Below, piece after piece: positions 1-8,053 of a stretch of DNA of 8,053 nt. Location of the stretch: positions 1-8,053 of the forward strand of contig JAGTSD010000266.1 in assembly GCA_018262135.1 (NCBI GenBank), written 5' to 3'. The DNA comes from Pseudomonadota bacterium. GTDB taxonomy: Bacteria > Pseudomonadota > Gammaproteobacteria > Competibacterales > Competibacteraceae. The first letter of the stretch is position 1. Each line of letters opens with the position of its first letter. The translations under genes and the position numbers were made by a program. The notes under the pieces are model-generated. The model was not told where the DNA came from. It was given only the letters and a program-made list of their open reading frames with translations, and made no database searches.

Positions 1-980
1 GGCCGGCGCAGATTGAACGCGAACCCCTGCATCCCGGCCGGCAACTGCCGGGCAAAGGTCTCCTTCTTGACCAGACCCTTGCTCAGGGCCGGGAAGTCGT
101 AGCCGGTCGCCCACTGTTTGGCGGAATTCTCCAAACGCAGGTCATACGCCCCCGCTTTGAACGCTTCCAGCGCCACGATGACATCGCGGTAATAGTCGTA
201 GCGCAGGCGGTCCATGTTGTGCAATCCCCGGTTCACCGGCAAATCCCTGCCCCAATAATTCACGTCCCGCTGATAGACGATGAAGCGGCCTGGTTCAAAC
301 CGCTCGACCCGGTACGGGCCACTCCCGACCGGCACGTCCAGCGTTGTCGCGGCAAAATCCCGGTTCTCCCAGTACTTCTTCGACAGCACCGGCATTTGGC
401 CCATGATCAGCGGCAATTCCCGATTCTCGCCAGAAGCGAAGACAAATTTCACTTGCCGCTCGCCCAGTTTCTCAGCCTTGGCGACGCTGGCGTAATAGAG
501 TCGGAAAAACGGGCTGCCTTTGGCCTTCAGCGTTGCAAAGGAAAACAATACATCATCGGCGGTGATCGGGCTGCCGTCATGGAATTTCGCCTGGGGCCGA
601 ATCGTGAACGTTGCTGACCCGCGATCATCGGCCACATCCACGCTCTCGGCGATCAAACCATACTCGCTGAACGGCTCGTCGGCGCTGCTCGTCAGTAATG
701 TCTCAAACAACCGGCCAATGCCGTCGGCGGCTTCACCCTTGATATTAAAGGGGTTGAAGGTATCGAAACTGCCGATGGCGGCAAAGCGCGCCTCCCCCCC
801 CTTGGGCGCATTGGGGTTGACATAGTCAAAATGCGGGAAATCCGGCCCGTATTTCGGCTGGCCGTGCAGGGCGATGCCGTGCAGTGGGGCTCCAACCGCC
901 ACAGCCATCGCTATCAGGCCATTCAGGGCCAGCACGGCGCCAGCCAACCACTGGGAAAAACGGTTTTTTGCGCGCGCCAT
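1..980 (-). CDS. YejA-like peptide ABC transporter substrate-binding protein, N-terminal part (partial)
   Basis: Translation from the ATG at 978-980 gives 326 uninterrupted residues and runs off the left edge, so a little over half of a roughly 600-residue protein is present. Residues 1-31 look like a Sec signal peptide: a basic start (MARAKNR), a hydrophobic core, and AVAVGA before a likely cleavage site. The mature start resembles E. coli YejA, with HFDYVNPNAPKGG at 50-62, GSFDTFNPFN at 70-79, the family-5 solute-binding stretch RLFETLLTSSADEP at 90-103, KFHDGSPITADDV at 132-144 and GSGPYRVE at 219-226. The family binds oligopeptides in the periplasm and hands them to an inner-membrane ABC permease; those partner genes would lie outside the window. 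An AAAGGA ribosome binding site at 987-992 sits 6 nt before the start. It is transcribed divergently from fabI. The family is certain; the exact substrate is not. Confidence 0.92.
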   Translation of the reverse strand, partial: MARAKNRFSQWLAGAVLALNGLIAMAVAVGAPLHGIALHGQPKYGPDFPHFDYVNPNAPKGGEARFAAIGSFDTFNPFNIKGEAADGIGRLFETLLTSSADEPFSEYGLIAESVDVADDRGSATFTIRPQAKFHDGSPITADDVLFSFATLKAKGSPFFRLYYASVAKAEKLGERQVKFVFASGENRELPLIMGQMPVLSKKYWENRDFAATTLDVPVGSGPYRVERFEPGRFIVYQRDVNYWGRDLPVNRGLHNMDRLRYDYYRDVIVALEAFKAGAYDLRLENSAKQWATGYDFPALSKGLVKKETFARQLPAGMQGFAFNLRR

Positions 981-1050
981 GCACTATCCTTTACAGTTCG
1001 CGAAGTGAGTGACCCGTCCAAACAATAGCAAAATACCACAGGAGTTCATT
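981..1050. promoter_or_regulatory. Divergent intergenic region between the yejA-like gene and fabI
   Basis: Seventy bases separate the two divergent starts. Both ribosome binding sites are visible: AAAGGA for the leftward gene (complement of 987-992) and AGGAG at 1040-1044 for fabI, 6 nt before its ATG. Promoters for both genes must lie here or reach into the coding sequences, but no convincing -35/-10 pair could be picked on either strand. Confidence 0.4.
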
Positions 1051-1857
1051 ATGGGCTTTCTCGCCGGCAAACGCGCCCTGATCGTGGGAGTCGCCAGCAA
1101 CCGTTCCATCGCCTGGGGCATCGCCCAGGCGATGCACCGGGAAGGCGCCGAACTTGCCTTTACCTACCAGAACGACAAGCTGCAACCCCGGGTCGAAAAA
1201 ACGGCCGCCGAACTGGGCAGTTCCATCACCCTGCCCTGCGACGTGGAAAGCGATGCCGACATCACGGCGGTGTTCGAGGGGCTCCAGAAACACTGGGACG
1301 GGCTGGACATCGTGGTGCACTCGGTGGCCTACGCGCCGCGCGAGGCGCTGGAAGGTGATTTCCTGGAAGGCATCAGCCGCGAAAATTTCCGCGTCGCCCA
1401 CGACATCAGTTCCTACAGTTTCGCGGCGCTGGCCAAAGCCGCCCGGCCGCTGATGCAGGGTCGGCGGGGCGCACTGATCACCATGACCTATCTGGGCGGC
1501 GCGCGGGTGGTGCCCAACTACAACGTCATGGGTCTGGCCAAGGCCAGTCTGGATGCCAACGTCCGCTATCTGGCGCAGGCGCTGGGACCGGAAGGCATTC
1601 GGGTCAACGCCATTTCCGCCGGTCCCATCCGCACGCTGGCGGCGTCCGGCATCAAGAACTTCCGCAAGATGCTGGATACCTTCGAGCACATCGCCCCATT
1701 GCGCAAGTGCGTCACCATCGAGGAAGTGGGCAACACGGCGGCGTTTCTCTGTTCGGATCTGGCCTCCGGCATCACCGGCGAGATCGTTTACGTAACACGG
1801 CGGCGTTTCTCTGTTCGGATCTGGCCTCCGGCATCACCGGCGAGATCGTTTACGTAG
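1051..1857 (+). CDS. fabI: Enoyl-[acyl-carrier-protein] reductase FabI (NADH), C-terminus altered by frameshift
   Basis: FabI reduces trans-2-enoyl-ACP with NADH in the last step of each fatty-acid elongation cycle. It is the target of triclosan and usually essential. The start [16 protein letters not shown] and [16 protein letters not shown] (28-43) are near-identical to E. coli FabI. The catalytic set Tyr147, Tyr157 and Lys164 ([10 protein letters not shown]) is present, as are [14 protein letters not shown] (189-202) and the C-terminal [16 protein letters not shown]. Residue 93 is Ala where E. coli has Gly93. The ATG at 1051 was chosen because it matches the family start and has AGGAG 6 nt upstream; an in-frame ATG at 1009 lacks support. 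Residues 1-248 are native. A 62-bp tandem duplication then shifts the frame, giving 20 unrelated residues and a TAG at 1855-1857. Removing one copy restores a 261-residue protein ending [14 protein letters not shown] with TAG at 1896-1898, close to the 262 residues of E. coli. Whether the 268-residue product is active is unknown. Confidence 0.93.
   Translation: MGFLAGKRALIVGVASNRSIAWGIAQAMHREGAELAFTYQNDKLQPRVEKTAAELGSSITLPCDVESDADITAVFEGLQKHWDGLDIVVHSVAYAPREALEGDFLEGISRENFRVAHDISSYSFAALAKAARPLMQGRRGALITMTYLGGARVVPNYNVMGLAKASLDANVRYLAQALGPEGIRVNAISAGPIRTLAASGIKNFRKMLDTFEHIAPLRKCVTIEEVGNTAAFLCSDLASGITGEIVYVTRRRFSVRIWPPASPARSFT
1732..1855 (+). repeat. Perfect 62-bp tandem duplication inside fabI
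   Basis: Bases 1732-1793 are repeated exactly at 1794-1855; one further base (A) also matches. Each copy starts AACACGGCGGCG and ends GTTTACGT and encodes most of the [20 protein letters not shown] stretch. Since 62 is not a multiple of three, the second copy is read in another frame. The 7-mer ACGGCGG occurs at 1735-1741, 1797-1803 and 1858-1864, that is, in both copies and just beyond the end. This microhomology could have favoured polymerase slippage. The original 3' end of fabI continues from the second copy to 1898. Confidence 0.97.
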
Positions 1858-1900
1858 ACGGCGGTTTCAATACCGTCGCGCTGGGCGCGATGGAATAGAA

Positions 1901-1943
1901 TCCCTTCAGCCCCCCCTGACCTCCCCCCACCAGGGGGAAGGGA
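1901..1943. terminator. C/G-rich hairpin between convergent fabI and ppiD, possible bidirectional terminator
   Basis: TCCCTT (1901-1906) pairs with AAGGGA (1938-1943). A run of C at 1910-1916 can pair with GGGGG at 1933-1937. A second C run (1923-1928) can instead form a tight hairpin with the same G run across an ACCA loop. The element sits 2 bases past the native fabI stop and 10 bases before the ppiD stop. There is no clear U-tract on either side (GCCTTTGT rightward, TTCTATT leftward). It may be a terminator, an mRNA 3'-end protector, or a copy of a dispersed C-rich intergenic repeat of the kind common in proteobacteria. Confidence 0.4.
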
Positions 1944-1952
1944 GCCTTTGTC

Positions 1953-3875
1953 CTACAACCGGTCACTGTAAGTCGTAACCTTGGTCCTGGTCCGAATACT
2001 GTCCAGCAGCTTGTCGAACTGATCGGAGCCGGTTTGCTGTGCCAACTGCTGGACCAGCGTCTTGCGCTCCTGTTCGGAGAGGGCATCCTTCTGGCCGGGC
2101 ACGACGCGAATCACCTCCAGCACGACCTGATCGCCGTTCGCCAGCGCCGTAGAACCCAGCGCCACCTTACCCGCAACCGGTTGCGGCAACCGGAACGCGA
2201 CATCCAGCACCGCGCGGTCCACCGTTGTAGCGTCGCGCCCCACCAATCCGGCATTCTTGAACTCGCCGCCGAACTCCGTGGCCAGGGTTTGAGGATGCTC
2301 GCCCCTGGCGGCGCGCGCCTTTAGCGTCTCGATATCCTTGGCGATGGCCTCACGGGCTTTTTGTTCGCGCAACGCCTTGACGATGTCCTCGCGGGATTCC
2401 TCCAGAGTGCGTGGCGTGGCGTCCTTATGCGCCTTAACCCGAATCATCACGATATGGCCCGGCTCCAGTTCCAGGGGCTCGCTGTTGACGCCACGCTTGA
2501 GCACGTCCTCACCAAAAGCGCTCTCCACGATCTTAGGGTTGGCGGCGATGCCTTCCCCACCCTTGCGGTCGAACCAGCCGCTGTCCTGAATCGGCGCGTT
2601 CAGCGCCTTGGCCGCGGGCTCCAGGCTGTCGGGATGCTCGTAACCCAGGTTGGCGAGCGTCTGGCTGATCTCGTAGAAGCGGTTCTCGGCCTTTTGCTGG
2701 CGGAGTTCCGTAGCCACGGTCTCGCGCACCTCCTCGAACGGTTTCACCTGCGCCGGAGTGATGTTGTCCAGGCGGATAACATGGAAGCCTGAAGGCATCT
2801 GTACCGGTTCGCTGACCTCGCCCGCTTTCGGCAGGGCGAACAGGGCGGTTTCAAACGCCGGACTGTCGAACATGCCCTTGCCGATCACCCCCAGTTCGCC
2901 GCCTTCCAGCTCGCCAGACGCATCGGTCTTGACCTCCTGCAACGCCTGATCGAAGCTCTTGCTGCCGGAGTGGATGCCATCAGCGATTTGTTGCGCCCGG
3001 ACGCGGGCCTTCTCCACCGCATCCTGACCGGCGTTCGGCGGCAGTTTGACCAGAATATGTGAAGCCGAACGCTCCTCGGGGCGGCCATACTTGGCGATCT
3101 GCTCCTCGTAGGCCGCCTTTAATTCATCCTCGCCGACGGTGGTGCCCTCGGCGATCTGCGCCAGCTTCAGTTCGATAAACTGGAGTTGCACCTGCTCGGG
3201 ATTGACGAGCCGCTCCTTGTTCTTCTCGAAATAATCCTGGATAGCGGCATCGTCCACTGACGCCCGGGCTGTGTATTGAGCCAGCGGTAACACGACGTAC
3301 TGCAATTCCCGCTGCTGCTTGAGCAGGGCGATCCATTGTTCCAGTTCCGCCGGCGCAACCAGGGCGGAGGCCACCACGCCATCGCGCAGTTGCGCGGTCG
3401 CCAGCGATTGCCGCAGGCTTTCTTCAAACGCCGCTGCGGTAAGACCCTGATTGCGCAACAGGCGCTCGTACAATTCCCGGTTGAAACCGCCACTCTGCTG
3501 AAAAACCGGCAGCGCCAGGACGGCATCGTGCAATTGCTGGTCGCCAACCCGGAATCCCTGATCCCGCGCGCTCTGGTTCAGCACCCGTTCGTCAATGAGT
3601 TGCTGTAGCACGTCCTGCTTGAGGCGCGGCCCCTCCAGCAACGCCGTATCCATGTTGCCGCCCAGCATGGACTGCAAGCGCTGGCGCTGCTGCTGATAGG
3701 CACGCTGGAATTCATGGAGCGAAATCTTGCTGTCGCCGACCACGGCGGCGTCCATCGGCCCGCCGCCCTCGAAGTAATAATTGATACCCCACACCGCGAA
3801 CGGAATGGTCAGCAAACCGACAATGGTATAGGCAAACCAGCCTTTGGCTTGATCACGGATTTTCTGTAGCAGCAT
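1953..3875 (-). CDS. ppiD: PpiD, membrane-anchored periplasmic folding chaperone (SurA/parvulin family)
   Basis: The 640-residue product is close to the 623 residues of E. coli PpiD. It has the same plan: a short basic cytoplasmic start (MLLQKIRDQAKG), one membrane helix at about residues 13-35, a SurA-N-like chaperone region (about 45-170, with the matching stretches QQLIDERVLNQSARDQGF and FQQSGGFNRELYERLL), and one parvulin-type PPIase domain at about 268-371 (from RSASHILVKLPP to PSGFHVIRLDNI). A long helical C-terminal region follows. PpiD works at the SecYEG exit on the periplasmic face and helps newly exported proteins fold. The E. coli parvulin domain is reported to be catalytically weak or inactive; this copy cannot be judged. 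No strong Shine-Dalgarno precedes the ATG. The gene lies downstream of the tRNA cluster and its terminator and converges on fabI. Its position after hupB matches the conserved gammaproteobacterial order. Confidence 0.95.
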   Translation of the reverse strand: MLLQKIRDQAKGWFAYTIVGLLTIPFAVWGINYYFEGGGPMDAAVVGDSKISLHEFQRAYQQQRQRLQSMLGGNMDTALLEGPRLKQDVLQQLIDERVLNQSARDQGFRVGDQQLHDAVLALPVFQQSGGFNRELYERLLRNQGLTAAAFEESLRQSLATAQLRDGVVASALVAPAELEQWIALLKQQRELQYVVLPLAQYTARASVDDAAIQDYFEKNKERLVNPEQVQLQFIELKLAQIAEGTTVGEDELKAAYEEQIAKYGRPEERSASHILVKLPPNAGQDAVEKARVRAQQIADGIHSGSKSFDQALQEVKTDASGELEGGELGVIGKGMFDSPAFETALFALPKAGEVSEPVQMPSGFHVIRLDNITPAQVKPFEEVRETVATELRQQKAENRFYEISQTLANLGYEHPDSLEPAAKALNAPIQDSGWFDRKGGEGIAANPKIVESAFGEDVLKRGVNSEPLELEPGHIVMIRVKAHKDATPRTLEESREDIVKALREQKAREAIAKDIETLKARAARGEHPQTLATEFGGEFKNAGLVGRDATTVDRAVLDVAFRLPQPVAGKVALGSTALANGDQVVLEVIRVVPGQKDALSEQERKTLVQQLAQQTGSDQFDKLLDSIRTRTKVTTYSDRL

Positions 3876-3931
3876 GGCGACGACCCGGTTTTACAGCAGA
3901 GTGCGGGAAGGAAAAACGCGGCAGACGCGCG

Positions 3932-3961
3932 AAAATAAAAAAGGGTGTCCGGATGACACCC
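3932..3961 (-). terminator. Rho-independent terminator of the tRNA (hupB-tRNA) unit
   Basis: Read on the minus strand, GGGTGTC (3961-3955) and GACACCC (3949-3943) form a perfect 7-bp stem around a 5-base loop. Six T residues follow (3942-3937), then ATTTTC. It starts 9 bases after the encoded CCA end of the last tRNA-Asp and lies about 57 bases ahead of the ppiD start. It should therefore end the tRNA transcript and separate it from ppiD. Confidence 0.88.
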
Positions 3962-3970
3962 CTGGGCATG

Positions 3971-4047
3971 TGGCGGAGCGGACGGGGCTCGAACCCGCGA
4001 CCCCCGGCGTGACAGGCCGGTATTCTAACCATCTGAACTACCGCTCC
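3971..4047 (-). tRNA. tRNA-Asp(GUC), downstream copy
   Basis: The complement reads as a full 77-nt tRNA with encoded CCA (3971-3973). The acceptor stem is GGAGCGG/CCGCTCC, the D-arm starts TAGTTCAGATGG, the anticodon loop is CTGTCAC with anticodon GTC, and the T-loop is TTCGAGC. Discriminator G73 and the overall sequence agree with bacterial tRNA-Asp. It is identical base for base to the copy at 4088-4164 and is the last gene before the terminator. Confidence 0.97.
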
Positions 4048-4087
4048 AAAAACGACGATCTCAAGTCATTGGCGCGGCTGGGATAAG

Positions 4088-4164
4088 TGGCGGAGCGGAC
4101 GGGGCTCGAACCCGCGACCCCCGGCGTGACAGGCCGGTATTCTAACCATCTGAACTACCGCTCC
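4088..4164 (-). tRNA. tRNA-Asp(GUC), upstream copy
   Basis: This is a 77-nt cloverleaf with encoded CCA (4088-4090) and anticodon GTC, identical to the copy 117 bases away. The spacer between the two Asp genes is 40 bases; the gap to tRNA-Val upstream is 13 bases. The three tRNAs are likely cut from one precursor. Confidence 0.97.
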
Positions 4165-4177
4165 GGCATCCGAACCG

Positions 4178-4253
4178 TGGTGGGTGCTGAGGGGCTTGAA
4201 CCCCCGACCCTCGCCTTGTAAGGGCGATGCTCTCCCAACTGAGCTAAGCACCC
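4178..4253 (-). tRNA. tRNA-Val(UAC)
   Basis: The complement is a 76-nt tRNA starting GGGTGCTTAGCTCAGTTGGG. It has a 7-bp acceptor stem GGGTGCT/AGCACCC, anticodon stem TCGCC/GGCGA around CTTACAA (anticodon TAC), T-loop TTCAAGC, discriminator A73 and encoded CCA (4178-4180). It lies only 14 bases after the hupB stop codon, so it is either cotranscribed with hupB or starts from a promoter overlapping the hupB end. Confidence 0.97.
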
Positions 4254-4267
4254 CTTGTAAAAAAAAA

Positions 4268-4540
4268 TCATTTTACGGCGTCCCGGAGAGTTTTGCCAGC
4301 CTTGAACACCGGGGTTTTACTGGCCTTGATCTCCATGGGCTGACCGGTCTTGGGATTATGACCGGCCCGGGCGGGACGCTCGCGCATCGAGAAAGTGCCA
4401 AATCCGGTCAAAACCACGGAACCACCTTTCTCAAGCGTACCTTGAATGGCATCCAGAACCGCGGTCACGGCTTTACCCGCGGCAACTTTGGACAGATCGG
4501 TTGCCTGGGCAACGGCATCAACGAGTTCGGTTTTATTCAT
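4268..4540 (-). CDS. hupB: DNA-binding protein HU (beta-type)
   Basis: The 90-residue product is the exact length of HU subunits. It begins MNKTELVDAVAQATDLSK (helix-turn-helix dimer core) and contains the HU/IHF signature from GFGTF (46-50) to HNPKTG (61-66). The flexible beta-arm spans about 53-74 with the intercalating proline at 63 (N62-P63). It ends with the typical FKAGKTLRDAVK. HU binds and bends DNA with little sequence preference and compacts the nucleoid. Position next to lon and upstream of ppiD supports the hupB rather than hupA assignment. AAGGA (complement of 4549-4553) lies 8 nt before the ATG. The TGA stop is followed at once by nine T residues but no GC-rich stem, so no terminator is evident before tRNA-Val. 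Confidence 0.96.
   Translation of the reverse strand: MNKTELVDAVAQATDLSKVAAGKAVTAVLDAIQGTLEKGGSVVLTGFGTFSMRERPARAGHNPKTGQPMEIKASKTPVFKAGKTLRDAVK
4269..4299 (-). promoter_or_regulatory. Candidate tRNA promoter overlapping the hupB 3' end
   Basis: On the minus strand CTGGCA (4299-4294; 4 of 6 bases of the sigma-70 -35 consensus) is followed after 18 bases by TAAAAT (4275-4270; 5 of 6 of the -10). Initiation would fall near 4262-4264, about ten bases before the 5' end of tRNA-Val. This fits a tRNA promoter but lies within coding sequence, so chance is a real alternative. Confidence 0.3.
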
Positions 4541-4639
4541 AAGGCTCTTCCTTTGCGGTGTTGTGCGTTATTGGGTTTGAAGGTTACCCTGCGGGGCGAG
4601 TGATCACCCCTGCCCCGGAAGAATGACAGCATTTTCACC

Positions 4640-4669
4640 CTTATAGCAGGGCGTTCAAAGCAGTGTCAA
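4640..4669 (-). promoter_or_regulatory. Sigma-70 promoter of hupB
   Basis: On the minus strand a perfect TTGACA (4669-4664) is followed by an 18-base spacer and TATAAG (4645-4640; 5 of 6). Transcription should start near 4633, leaving a leader of about 90 bases before the hupB ATG at 4540. The -35 box lies about 20 bases after the lon stop codon, with no terminator between. hupB can thus be read both from its own promoter and from lon. Confidence 0.8.
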
Positions 4670-5398
4670 TCCGCTACCAAATCCATCTCTCAATGGGCGC
4701 GCACGCTATCCAGGACGCTGCCGGTTTTGGTGGGCGATTCCGGCGTGGTCACCGGTTCGCCGTGCTCCGTCACCTCCCGAACTTTGGGCGCCGGTTGCGT
4801 TTGCAGCGCAATCTCCAATACCTGATCGATCCAGCGCACCGGCCGCACCTCGAGCCTGGCCAGGATATTTTCCGGGATTTCCGCCAAGTCTTTGCGATTC
4901 TCCTCCGGGATCACCACCGTCGCGACGCTGCCCCGATGCGCAGCCAGCAGCTTCTCCTTGAGGCCACCGATCGGCAACACCTCACCGCGCAAGGTAATCT
5001 CGCCGGTCATGGCAACGCTGGCCCGCGCCGGAATCCGGGTCAGAGCCGAAACCAGGGCCGTGCACATGCCAATGCCGGCGCTGGGACCATCCTTGGGGGT
5101 GGCCCCTTCGGGAACATGAATGTGCAGATCGTACTTCTGATGAAACTCCGGATCGATGCCCAGCATCTCAGCGCGGCTGCGCACCACGGTCATCGCCGCC
5201 TGAATGGATTCCCGCATCACCTCGCCCAATTGACCAGTGTGGATCAGCTTACCCTTGCCGGGTACCAGCGCCGCTTCGATGCGGAGCAGTTCGCCACCCA
5301 CCTCGGTCCAGGCCAAGCCGGTCACCTGACCGATCTGATCCTGTTCCTCGGCCAGGCCGTAGCGGAAACGGCGCACGCCCAGATACTTCTCCAGGAAC

Positions 5399-6952
<1,554 letters not shown>

Positions 6953-7105
6953 GGGGCAGGCTCTCCACGGGTAACCCGGATAATCGAATGGGCGACGGCG
7001 CGCTATCGCCTGGAATGGCAAAACCAGCGCCCGGCCTTAATAGGCCGCCGAGACCGCGGGCTGCAATGCAATGCCGCCAGCGCGCGCCGGCGGCTGGGCT
7101 GGCGG
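6953..7105. promoter_or_regulatory. clpX-lon intergenic region with two hairpin-forming inverted repeats
   Basis: This 153-base gap should hold any lon promoter. An inverted repeat CCGCCAG (7074-7080) / CTGGCGG (7099-7105) ends exactly at the clpX stop and could fold after clpX, but has no U-tract. A perfect 6-bp palindrome CGGCCT-TAAT-AGGCCG spans 7032-7047. On the minus strand TTGCAG and TATTAA are spaced by 18 bases, only a weak sigma-70 match. No clear sigma-32 heat-shock promoter was recognised, although lon is often heat-inducible. The lon ribosome binding site is at 6961-6966. Confidence 0.4.
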
Positions 7106-8053
7106 TCACTCGTGTGCGGCAGCCCGGCGCTCGATGCTCTCGTAGATAAAGTACGGCTTGGCGTGGCCGTCCACCACGGAATCATCCACCACCACCTTGC
7201 GGACGTTCTGCAAGCTCGGCAGATCGTACATGGTGTCCAGCAGGATGTGTTCCAGGATGGTCCGTAGACCGCGGGCGCCGGTCTTGCGTTCCATCGCCCG
7301 GCGCGCGATCGCCTTCAAGGCATCCTCGCGGAATTCCAGTTCGCTGCCCTCCATTTCGAACAGCTTCTTGAACTGCCTGGCGATGGCATTCTTGGGTTCG
7401 GTCAGAATCCGCACCAGGGCGTGTTCGTCGAGTTCGGTCAAGGTTGCCACCACCGGCAGGCGACCGACGAATTCCGGGATCAGGCCATACTTGATCAAAT
7501 CCTCCGGCTCGACCTCCATCAGCACCTCGCCGAGATTCTTGCCCTGGTCCTTGCTTTTGACGTCTGCCGAGAAACCGATGCCACCCTTTTCGGAGCGACT
7601 GCGGATCACCTTGTCCAAACCGGCAAATGCACCGCCACAGATAAAAAGGATATTGGAGGTGTCTACCTGCAAAAATTCCTGCTGCGGATGCTTGCGCCCG
7701 CCCTGCGGCGGCACCGAGGCGAGAGTGCCTTCAATCAGCTTCAACAGTGCCTGCTGTACCCCCTCGCCCGACACATCGCGAGTGATCGAAGGGTTGTCGG
7801 ACTTGCGGGAAATCTTGTCGATCTCGTCGATGTAGACGATGCCGGTCTGGGCTTTCTCGACATCATACTCACACTTCTGCAACAACTTCTGGATAATGTT
7901 CTCGACATCCTCGCCGACATAGCCGGCCTCGGTCAGAGTCGTGGCGTCGGCGATGGTGAACGGTACGTTCAACAGGCGGGCCAAAGTTTCGGCCAGCAGG
8001 GTCTTGCCCGAACCGGTGGGGCCGATCAACAGGATATTGCTCTTGGCAACCTC
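7106..8053 (-). CDS. clpX: ATP-dependent Clp protease unfoldase subunit ClpX (partial, N-terminus outside window)
   Basis: The frame is open from the right edge and gives 315 residues ending in TGA at 7106-7108. E. coli ClpX has 424, so about 110 residues, including the N-terminal zinc-binding domain, lie outside. Counted from the first residue in the window: Walker A GPTGSGKT (11-18), pore loop GYVG (44-47), Walker B IVYIDEID (72-79), the second pore region RDVSGEGVQ (92-100), the RKH loop (120-122), the ClpP-docking IGF loop (159-161) and sensor-2 GARGLR (259-264). All key motifs are intact. ClpX is a hexameric AAA+ unfoldase that recognises tagged substrates such as SsrA-labelled proteins and feeds them to ClpP, whose gene usually lies just upstream. 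A TTG at 8027-8029 is an internal leucine codon, not the start. Confidence 0.97.
   Translation of the reverse strand, partial: EVAKSNILLIGPTGSGKTLLAETLARLLNVPFTIADATTLTEAGYVGEDVENIIQKLLQKCEYDVEKAQTGIVYIDEIDKISRKSDNPSITRDVSGEGVQQALLKLIEGTLASVPPQGGRKHPQQEFLQVDTSNILFICGGAFAGLDKVIRSRSEKGGIGFSADVKSKDQGKNLGEVLMEVEPEDLIKYGLIPEFVGRLPVVATLTELDEHALVRILTEPKNAIARQFKKLFEMEGSELEFREDALKAIARRAMERKTGARGLRTILEHILLDTMYDLPSLQNVRKVVVDDSVVDGHAKPYFIYESIERRAAAHE

Noticed and set aside
991..1689. 232-residue open frame antisense to fabI
   Set aside because: It is a shadow of fabI on the opposite strand in G+C-rich sequence; it has no recognisable domain or start signal, and the fabI frame is unambiguous.
1732..1857. 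Programmed frameshift in fabI
   Set aside because: The exact 62-bp duplication fully explains the frame change, and removing it restores the family C-terminus.
3970..4253. tRNA cluster as an integration site for a mobile element
   Set aside because: There is no integrase, no displaced tRNA 3' fragment and no foreign gene; the neighbours are core genes in conserved order.
6953..7021. Longer lon start at the TTG at 7021
   Set aside because: The added 23 residues have no family counterpart and no ribosome binding site; the GTG at 6952 has GGAGAG 8 nt upstream.
7158..7835. 225-residue plus-strand open frame within clpX
   Set aside because: It is antisense to fully conserved ClpX motifs and its Ser/Arg-rich composition is typical of shadow frames.

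Overview
The window is an ordinary core-genome block of a gammaproteobacterium, roughly 60% G+C by eye. From right to left, on the minus strand, it carries clpX (cut by the window edge), lon, hupB, tRNA-Val(UAC), two identical tRNA-Asp(GUC) genes and ppiD. fabI follows on the plus strand. A YejA-type oligopeptide-binding protein gene on the minus strand runs off the left edge. The order clpX-lon-hupB-ppiD is the classic gammaproteobacterial protein quality-control cluster. The tRNA-Val/Asp/Asp insertion, the nearby fabI and the peptide ABC-transporter gene recall the layout in Pseudomonas-like genomes. The genus cannot be fixed from this sequence.

Layout: 1-980 (-) solute-binding protein, N-terminal half, with signal peptide. 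981-1050 is a divergent gap with both ribosome binding sites. 1051-1857/1898 (+) is fabI. 1899-1952 is a C/G-rich hairpin between convergent genes. 1953-3875 (-) is ppiD. 3932-3961 is a rho-independent terminator for the tRNA unit. 3971-4253 (-) holds three tRNAs. 4268-4540 (-) is hupB with a good sigma-70 promoter at 4640-4669. 4690-6952 (-) is lon, broken. 6953-7105 is the clpX-lon gap. 7106-8053 (-) is the clpX C-terminal part. No stretch over 300 bases lacks a gene.

The genes fit a cell-envelope and proteostasis neighbourhood. ClpX unfolds substrates for ClpP, Lon degrades misfolded and regulatory proteins, and HU organises the nucleoid. PpiD is a membrane-anchored periplasmic chaperone for newly exported proteins. 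FabI completes fatty-acid elongation, and the YejA-like protein captures periplasmic peptides.

The unusual content is damage, not a new system. fabI carries a perfect 62-bp tandem duplication near its 3' end that shifts the frame and replaces the last 13 native residues with 20 unrelated ones. lon has lost about 60 codons at the end of the ATPase module, with a frameshift, so the protease domain is out of frame with the ATPase. Both lesions sit in otherwise pristine genes, one of them normally essential. Assembly error or a mixed population must therefore be weighed against real mutation. I found no CRISPR, mobile element, integrase, toxin-antitoxin or defence genes.
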